Shown here in pieces: positions 59,646 to 64,000 of a DNA stretch of 64,000 nucleotides; position 1 is the stretch's first letter, and each line of letters begins with the position of its first letter. This stretch comes from Rhodoplanes elegans. Its GTDB lineage: Bacteria; Pseudomonadota; Alphaproteobacteria; Rhizobiales; Xanthobacteraceae. The translations under genes were made by a program, and so were the position numbers. The stretch spans positions 154,318 through 218,317 of the forward strand of contig NZ_NHSK01000074.1 of the NCBI RefSeq assembly GCF_016653355.1. The letters are read 5' to 3'. Below the pieces are notes generated by a model. The model worked only from the letters and a program-made list of their open reading frames with translations. It did not search any database and was not told the DNA's origin.

Positions 59646-60647
59646 TCACTCCGGCTTGATGCCGGCCTTCTCGATGACGGCGCCCCAGCGCTCCGTCTCC
59701 TTCTTCTGGTGCTCGGCGAGCTGCTCGGGCGAGCCGAGGAAGAAGGTCAAGCCCTGCTCGGTCAGCCGGTCACGCACCTCCTTCGAGTCGAAGGCCTTGC
59801 GGGTCTCGGCGTTGAGCCAGTCGACGATCGGCTTCGGCGTACCGGCCGGCGCGACGAGGCCCCACCAGGCGCCGCCCTGCACCTGGGGGATGCCCGCCTC
59901 CGTGGTGGTCGGGACGTCGGGCAACGCCCCCACTCGCTCGGGCGAGGTGACGGCGAGCGCCCGCACCTTGCCGGACTTCACGTGCTCGCGGGCGAGCGGC
60001 ACGATGTCGAACATCATCGAGACCTGGCCGCCGATCACGTCCTGCAGGGCCGGCGCGGCACCGCGATACGGCACATGGGTCAGCTGCAGGCCGGTCGCCT
60101 GGGCGAACATCTCGCCGCCGAGATGACCCGTAGTGCCCTTGCCCTGCGAGGCGTAGCTGAGCTTGCCCGGGTTGGCCTTGCCGTAGGCGACCAGCTCCTG
60201 GACGGTCTTGGCCGGGATGTCGGGATTGATGATCAGCACGTTCGGGGCGATCGCCACATAGGTGATCGGGACGAAGTCCTTGACCGGGTCGTAGCTCATC
60301 TTCGCCGTGATCAGATGCAGGATCGACGCGGTCGCGTGATAGGTGAGGAAGATCGTGTAGCCGTCCGGCGGCGACTTCGCGACCATGTCGGCGGCGATCA
60401 GGCCGGCCGCGCCGGTCTTGTTCTCGACGATCACGGTCGCCTTGGTGTTCTCCTGGATCTTTTGGGCGATGACGCGTCCGAGCAGGTCGGCCATGCCGCC
60501 GGGCGGCGTCGGCACGACGAGCTTGATCACCTGCTTGGGATAGTCGGATTTCGCGGCGTCTTGCGCCTGCACGATCGGAACGCCGGTGGCGGCGAGGCCG
60601 GCCGCGAGCGCGAGCGCGGCACGAAGGGCGTGGCGGCGGGTGGTCAT
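59646..60647 (-). CDS. TTT-family (Bug) periplasmic solute-binding protein, copy 2
   Basis: A 333-residue receptor with a signal peptide (TTRRHALRAALALAAGLAAT), then QVIKLVVPTPPGGMADLLGR, VENKTGAAGLIAADMVAKS, THVPYRGAAPALQDVIGG and RALAVTSPERVGALPDVPTT, all family signatures. It has no TctAB partner nearby. It lies 34 bases after the YbhB-type gene on the same strand; substrate unknown. It differs from copy 1 (51817-52800) in the binding-loop residues, so the two probably take different acids. Confidence 0.93.
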   Translation of the reverse strand: MTTRRHALRAALALAAGLAATGVPIVQAQDAAKSDYPKQVIKLVVPTPPGGMADLLGRVIAQKIQENTKATVIVENKTGAAGLIAADMVAKSPPDGYTIFLTYHATASILHLITAKMSYDPVKDFVPITYVAIAPNVLIINPDIPAKTVQELVAYGKANPGKLSYASQGKGTTGHLGGEMFAQATGLQLTHVPYRGAAPALQDVIGGQVSMMFDIVPLAREHVKSGKVRALAVTSPERVGALPDVPTTTEAGIPQVQGGAWWGLVAPAGTPKPIVDWLNAETRKAFDSKEVRDRLTEQGLTFFLGSPEQLAEHQKKETERWGAVIEKAGIKPE

Positions 60648-60681
60648 GCGTGTGGTCCCTCTCGGTTGGCCCGGGCGACGG

Positions 60682-61275
60682 TCAGTGGCCGAAGCGGCCG
60701 ATCAGGCCGGCGGCGCCCTTGGCGTGGGATCCGATCGCCTCGAGGAGCTGCGGCATGGTCAGGCCGGGCGCGAGAGCGTCGGGAGCGAGGTCGGTCGCGA
60801 TGATCGTGAAGACGTAGTGGTGCGGCCCGTGGGTCTTGGGCGGACAAGGGCCGAAATAGCTGCCCTGCCCGAGAATGTTCTTGCCGCCGACGAGGCCCTT
60901 GAACGCGCCGTCGCCGGCCCCTTCCGGCAGCGCCGTGACGGACGCGTCGATCCCGTAGGCGAGCCAGTGCACGACGCCGAGGCCGTTGCGGCCCTCCTGG
61001 TCGTGGACGATCAGCGCGTAGCTGCGGGTGCCGGCGGGCGGATTCGACCAGGCGAGCGGCGGCGAGACGTTGTCGCCGACGCAGTTGGGATTCGCCGGGT
61101 TGCGGCCGGCGTGCTTCTTGGCGAGCAGCCCGTTGTCGGCGAAGGCGGTCGAGGTGAGCTGGAAGAACGGACCTTCGGCGGCGGCCGCCGGCCCGGACAG
61201 CGTCGTCATGAGTACGGCTCCACAAGCCAGGGCCGCAAAGGCCCGGGCGACGGTCGATGGTGGTGTCGATCGCAC
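60682..61275 (-). CDS. Exported YbhB/YbcL family protein (PEBP fold)
   Basis: A 197-residue periplasmic protein of the phosphatidylethanolamine-binding/Raf-inhibitor fold. It has a signal peptide (AFAALACGAVLMTTLSGPAA), NCVGDNVSPPLAWSNPP, YALIVHDQEGRNG, VHWLAYGID and GPCPPKTHGPHHYVFT, the ligand-site residues. The GTG at 61275 is chosen because it follows GGAGGA and precedes the signal peptide; an open frame further upstream is not conserved. It is followed by a TTT receptor gene. Confidence 0.93.
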   Translation of the reverse strand: MRSTPPSTVARAFAALACGAVLMTTLSGPAAAAEGPFFQLTSTAFADNGLLAKKHAGRNPANPNCVGDNVSPPLAWSNPPAGTRSYALIVHDQEGRNGLGVVHWLAYGIDASVTALPEGAGDGAFKGLVGGKNILGQGSYFGPCPPKTHGPHHYVFTIIATDLAPDALAPGLTMPQLLEAIGSHAKGAAGLIGRFGH

Positions 61276-61718
61276 TGGTCGTCCTCCGTCGGATGATGCG
61301 GCGCCGCCCGTGGCGGTCGCCGTCTGTCGGTTTCTTGGACGCGACGAGGCTTGATCGTCGTCGGAGGAACGGCACGGGCCGCAGGAACCAAAGGCCGGGG
61401 GTCGGCGCGTGCCGTCGTCCGAAAAGCGCGATGCCCGATGCCGCGAGGCGGCTGACACGATCGGGAACCGGGACGAGGCCGTCGGAAGGTTCGCGTCTGG
61501 CAGCACGCTAGGTGCTTCGCCGGGCGCCGGTCCAATACGGAGATTTCGGAAGGCTATCGGGTTTGATTATGGGCATGCGCGCCGGCTGCCGCGCGGCGCG
61601 ACCGACCACACCGGCTGTGCGGTGCAGCACCGACGCGCCGGTCAGGCGCGTCACATCGCGAGGTGCGAGGCTGTGCGGCGCAGCAAGCACCGTTGCGGCG
61701 CACCGCCGCGCGCGCAGC
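61276..61718. other. Intergenic region upstream of the YbhB gene, nothing recognised
   Basis: About 440 bases between two minus-strand genes. Open frames on both strands have no family-like content, and no clear repeat or hairpin was found. It presumably contains the promoter for the YbhB and TTT receptor pair. Confidence 0.4.
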
Positions 61719-62504
61719 CTATCGGGGCCGGCGTCGCATGCTCACGATCTCGGCCTGCGGCACGCCGTCGCGATCCTTCAGCATCACCACGGTGTCGAAG
61801 TCGACCGCGATGTCGGTCTTCATGATGAAGAGGCTCGCCACGAAGCGCAGGCGGCCGCGCGCGTCGATGCGGATCGGCTTCGGGTCGACCGGATCGCCGG
61901 AGACGTGGAAGCTGAACTCGTCGCGGCTGCGCCCCTGGCCGGGCCGCAGCTTCTTCCGCGCGGCTCCCTCGACCATCTTCAGGAGATCGAGGCGACGGGT
62001 CGCGCCGTCCGGCCGGAGCGTGTGCCAGGCGAGCGCATAGGTGCTCCAGCGATTGTTGGCGATCTCGACGACGCCGCGCTCGCCCGGCGCCCACACGGCC
62101 AAGAGCTCCTCGCGGTTGGCACGCCACTTCTGCGTCTCCCAGTACTGACCGCCGAGCGTCGCGAGAGTCGCGCCGTCGGCGAGCCGCACCAGCACGGTGC
62201 GCACCGTGTCGGGATCGCCCTGCTCGACCAGGATGCCGTCGGGACCGCCCCAGGCGAAGGCGAAGCGGCCGGACGGCGAGGTGGTGTCGGCGATCACCCG
62301 GACCGCGTCCCGGCCCTCGCCGCACACCGGCACGCCCTTCTCGTCCGGTCGGCACGCCGGTTCGGCCGCGCCGGCCGGAACGGCCGCGAGCGCGGTCAGC
62401 ATCAGCGTGGCGCAAACGAGGGCTTTGCAGAAGAGCTTCGTCGTCCCGGGGCGGCGCGCCCGCGCCGAGACCGGAACCCATGACCCCTGTCCGTCGTGAG
62501 CCAC
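61719..62504 (-). CDS. Exported hypothetical protein
   Basis: The mature protein of about 210 residues has a probable signal peptide (KLFCKALVCATLMLTALAAV, cleavage near AGAAE) and an acidic, beta-rich body (SGRFAFAWGGPDGILVEQGD). The start is uncertain: an ATG at 62402 would fall within the hydrophobic core, while the GTG at 62504 gives a full signal but places about 30 leading residues in repeat-derived DNA (62440-62564). No family was recognised. Confidence 0.6.
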   Translation of the reverse strand: MAHDGQGSWVPVSARARRPGTTKLFCKALVCATLMLTALAAVPAGAAEPACRPDEKGVPVCGEGRDAVRVIADTTSPSGRFAFAWGGPDGILVEQGDPDTVRTVLVRLADGATLATLGGQYWETQKWRANREELLAVWAPGERGVVEIANNRWSTYALAWHTLRPDGATRRLDLLKMVEGAARKKLRPGQGRSRDEFSFHVSGDPVDPKPIRIDARGRLRFVASLFIMKTDIAVDFDTVVMLKDRDGVPQAEIVSMRRRPR

Positions 62505-62564
62505 TGTCGCCGGGTGTATGGATCCCGGGCCCGCGGACCTGCGGTCCGCGTCCCGGGATGACGA
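62440..62564. repeat. Dispersed palindromic repeat overlapping the N-terminal region of the exported protein gene
   Basis: TTCGTCGTCCCGGG at the left and CCCGGGATGACGA at the right bound a 125-bp inverted repeat with an internal GCGGACC/GGTCCGC hairpin. Elements of this type are common between genes in Bradyrhizobium-like genomes. It lies between the gene at 61719-62504 and guaC and reaches into the possible start of the former. Confidence 0.65.
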
Positions 62565-62680
62565 ACTCTTCGAACCAGCGGCCCTGGGCGCCACGCCTCT
62601 GGGCGCCCCGGCGCGGCGCGCAAGATGGTCCCGTCGCATGGCGGCTTCGTCGCGGTGCATGATCGGCCTTCGGATTTCGG

Positions 62681-62695
62681 TAGCAATCTTTGCTA
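62681..62695. promoter_or_regulatory. Inverted repeat upstream of guaC
   Basis: TAGCAA-TCT-TTGCTA is a perfect 6-bp inverted repeat in a locally A+T-rich patch, 94 bases before the guaC ATG. It may be an operator for a purine-responsive regulator or part of the promoter. Confidence 0.45.
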
Positions 62696-62789
62696 AAGTG
62701 GCCCGTTTGCCGCGGGCCTCACGGCTCCGTCGCGGCCCCATCCCTGCCGGTTCACTCCATCCGCCGGTCGTCCGGCCGGACCCTTCGCC

Positions 62790-63830
62790 ATGCACATCGA
62801 AACCGATCCCAAGCTCGACTTCAAAGACGTCCTGATCCGGCCCAAGCGGTCGACCCTGAACTCGCGCTCCGAGGTGGACATCAACCGCACGTTCCGGTTC
62901 GTCCACACCGGCCACGAGTGGACCGGGTTCCCGCTGATCGCCGCCAACATGGACACGGTCGGCACCTTCAGCATGGCGCAGGCGTTCCAGCCGTTCGGGG
63001 CGATGGTGGCGCTGCACAAGCACTATCCGGCCGAGCGGCTGATCGAGTTCTTCCGCACCGACGTGTCGAAGAACGCCTTCTACTCGATCGGCATCACCAG
63101 CGAGGACCTCGACAAGCTCGCGTTCGTTCGCAGCCAGGTGCCGGTGACCAAGATCTGCATGGACGTCGCCAACGGCTACAGCGAGCAGTTCCTGCAGACC
63201 GTCAAGCGGGTGCGCGACGACAACAAGGACGCCGTCATCATGGCGGGCGCCATCGTGACGGGCGAGATGGCCGAGGCGCTGATCCTGGCCGGCGCCGACA
63301 TCGTCAAGGTCGGCATCGGCTCCGGCTCGGTGTGCACGACCCGCGACCTCACCGGCGTGGGCTATCCGCAGCTCTCCGCCGTGATCGAATGCGCCGACGC
63401 GGCGCACGGCCTGCGCGGCCACGTCTGCTCGGACGGCGGCTGCACGGTGCCGGGCGACGTCGCCAAGGCGTTCGGCGGCGGCGCCGACTTCGTCATGCTG
63501 GGCGGCATGCTGGCCGGCCACGACGAATGCGAGGGCCGGGTGCGCCACGAGCTGCGCGACGGCGAGAGCGTCGCGGTCGGCATGGAGTTCTACGGCATGT
63601 CGTCGGAGACGGCGATGAACCGGTACCACGGCGGCGTCGCCGACTATCGCGCCTCCGAGGGCAAGACCGTCGAGGTGACGTATCGCGGCCCGGTGAAGGC
63701 GACCCTGCAGGGGATCATGGGCGGCCTGCGCTCGGCCATGACCTACATGGGCGCCACCCGCCTGAAGGAGGTGCCGAAGCGCACCACCTTCGTGCTGGTC
63801 GGGGCGCAGCGGAACACGGTGTTCGACTGA
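62790..63830 (+). CDS. guaC: GMP reductase
   Basis: Reductively deaminates GMP to IMP with NADPH in purine salvage. The 346 residues form an IMP-dehydrogenase-type TIM barrel without the CBS domains of GuaB. Motifs: [34 protein letters not shown], and the catalytic Cys in [20 protein letters not shown], then [15 protein letters not shown] and [16 protein letters not shown], as in the guaC family. Little of the 285-base gap before it remains outside the repeat and inverted repeat. Confidence 0.96.
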   Translation: MHIETDPKLDFKDVLIRPKRSTLNSRSEVDINRTFRFVHTGHEWTGFPLIAANMDTVGTFSMAQAFQPFGAMVALHKHYPAERLIEFFRTDVSKNAFYSIGITSEDLDKLAFVRSQVPVTKICMDVANGYSEQFLQTVKRVRDDNKDAVIMAGAIVTGEMAEALILAGADIVKVGIGSGSVCTTRDLTGVGYPQLSAVIECADAAHGLRGHVCSDGGCTVPGDVAKAFGGGADFVMLGGMLAGHDECEGRVRHELRDGESVAVGMEFYGMSSETAMNRYHGGVADYRASEGKTVEVTYRGPVKATLQGIMGGLRSAMTYMGATRLKEVPKRTTFVLVGAQRNTVFD

Positions 63831-63932
63831 CGGCTTTCGACAGTCGGCGCGGCCGACGCCCGACGGTCCGGCGGCGGCATCGAGGCGACGCGAAAAAACT
63901 TCGGGGGAGCTCGAAAAAATTCGAGGAGGGCT

Positions 63933-63962
63933 GGAACCAACCCATCGGCTGCGGGTTGTTCC
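63933..63962. other. Hairpin downstream of guaC
   Basis: GGAACCAACCC and GGGTTGTTCC pair over ten bases (one bulged C) with a 9-base loop, about 100 bases after guaC, preceded by A-rich patches and GGAGG. It could be a terminator or belong to a small RNA or leader of a gene beyond the window edge. Purpose not established. Confidence 0.45.
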
Positions 63963-64000
63963 GTCGACGAGTTGCTGGTCCCCTTGCCCCCCCTTCCCCC

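Overview
The window looks like the chromosome of an alphaproteobacterium of the order Hyphomicrobiales (Rhizobiales). Base composition is very G+C-rich (by eye near 70 percent, not counted). The gene orders dusB(nifR3)-ntrB-ntrC-ntrY-ntrX-dat-hfq-hflX and eno-ftsB-like-pdhA-pdhB-pdhC-lpdA are typical of this order, as is a pyruvate dehydrogenase E1 beta subunit carrying its own lipoyl domain. The genus cannot be fixed from the sequence alone. Most of the window is ordinary core metabolism; no rRNA, tRNA, CRISPR array or prophage was recognised.

Layout. 1-3.3 kb: two paralogous membrane proteins (one cut by the window edge, one a full diguanylate cyclase) and glutathione-dependent formaldehyde dehydrogenase. 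3.7-7.4 kb: secG, pyrG and small proteins. 7.4-10.1 kb: a catabolic pair, 3-hydroxybenzoate 4-monooxygenase (mobA) divergent from a MarR regulator (mobR), with a perfect 10-bp inverted repeat between them. 10.3-14.6 kb: kdsA, a DUF350/DUF1190-like/ATP-grasp module and an MFS transporter. 14.65-17.8 kb: a TPP riboswitch followed by thiOSGE. 17.75-27.5 kb: queF, eno, an FtsB-like gene, the pyruvate dehydrogenase genes with extra small genes between them, and a dodecin. 27.5-34.7 kb: a CinA-type amidase, a MaoC protein, mazG, rpsU, a cold-shock gene, hflX, hfq and dat. 34.8-42.3 kb: both nitrogen two-component systems and dusB. 42.5-47.4 kb: ispDF with a second CinA-type gene, a HisKA_2 histidine kinase, and lipA with a RatA/COQ10-like gene. 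47.4-49.9 kb: an accessory patch. 49.9-63.8 kb: an L,D-transpeptidase, two TTT-type solute receptors, galD with a divergent LysR regulator, small membrane proteins, an Ada-type zinc protein, FKBP isomerase, MAPEG, clpS, a YbhB protein and guaC.

The most unusual region is 47.4-49.9 kb. It holds a REP-associated tyrosine transposase (RAYT) bracketed by paired inverted repeats that each start with the tetranucleotide GTAG. The RAYT stop codon lies inside the GTAG of one repeat. Next to it, in strikingly A+T-rich DNA, is a DUF2971 gene broken by two one-base frameshifts and enclosed by the same repeats. Five more copies of the paired repeat are scattered over the window (10.1, 47.4, 56.1, 56.3 and 56.7 kb), so this looks like a REP/RAYT system in an alphaproteobacterium with at least two repeat subfamilies. 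Several other palindromic repeat families occur between genes, and one appears to supply the start codon of thiE.

The catabolic genes (mobA/mobR, galD/LysR with a TTT receptor) suggest use of hydroxylated aromatic acids through the protocatechuate or gallate level. Regulation is otherwise visible as a riboswitch, several strong inverted repeats in promoter regions, and hairpin terminators.
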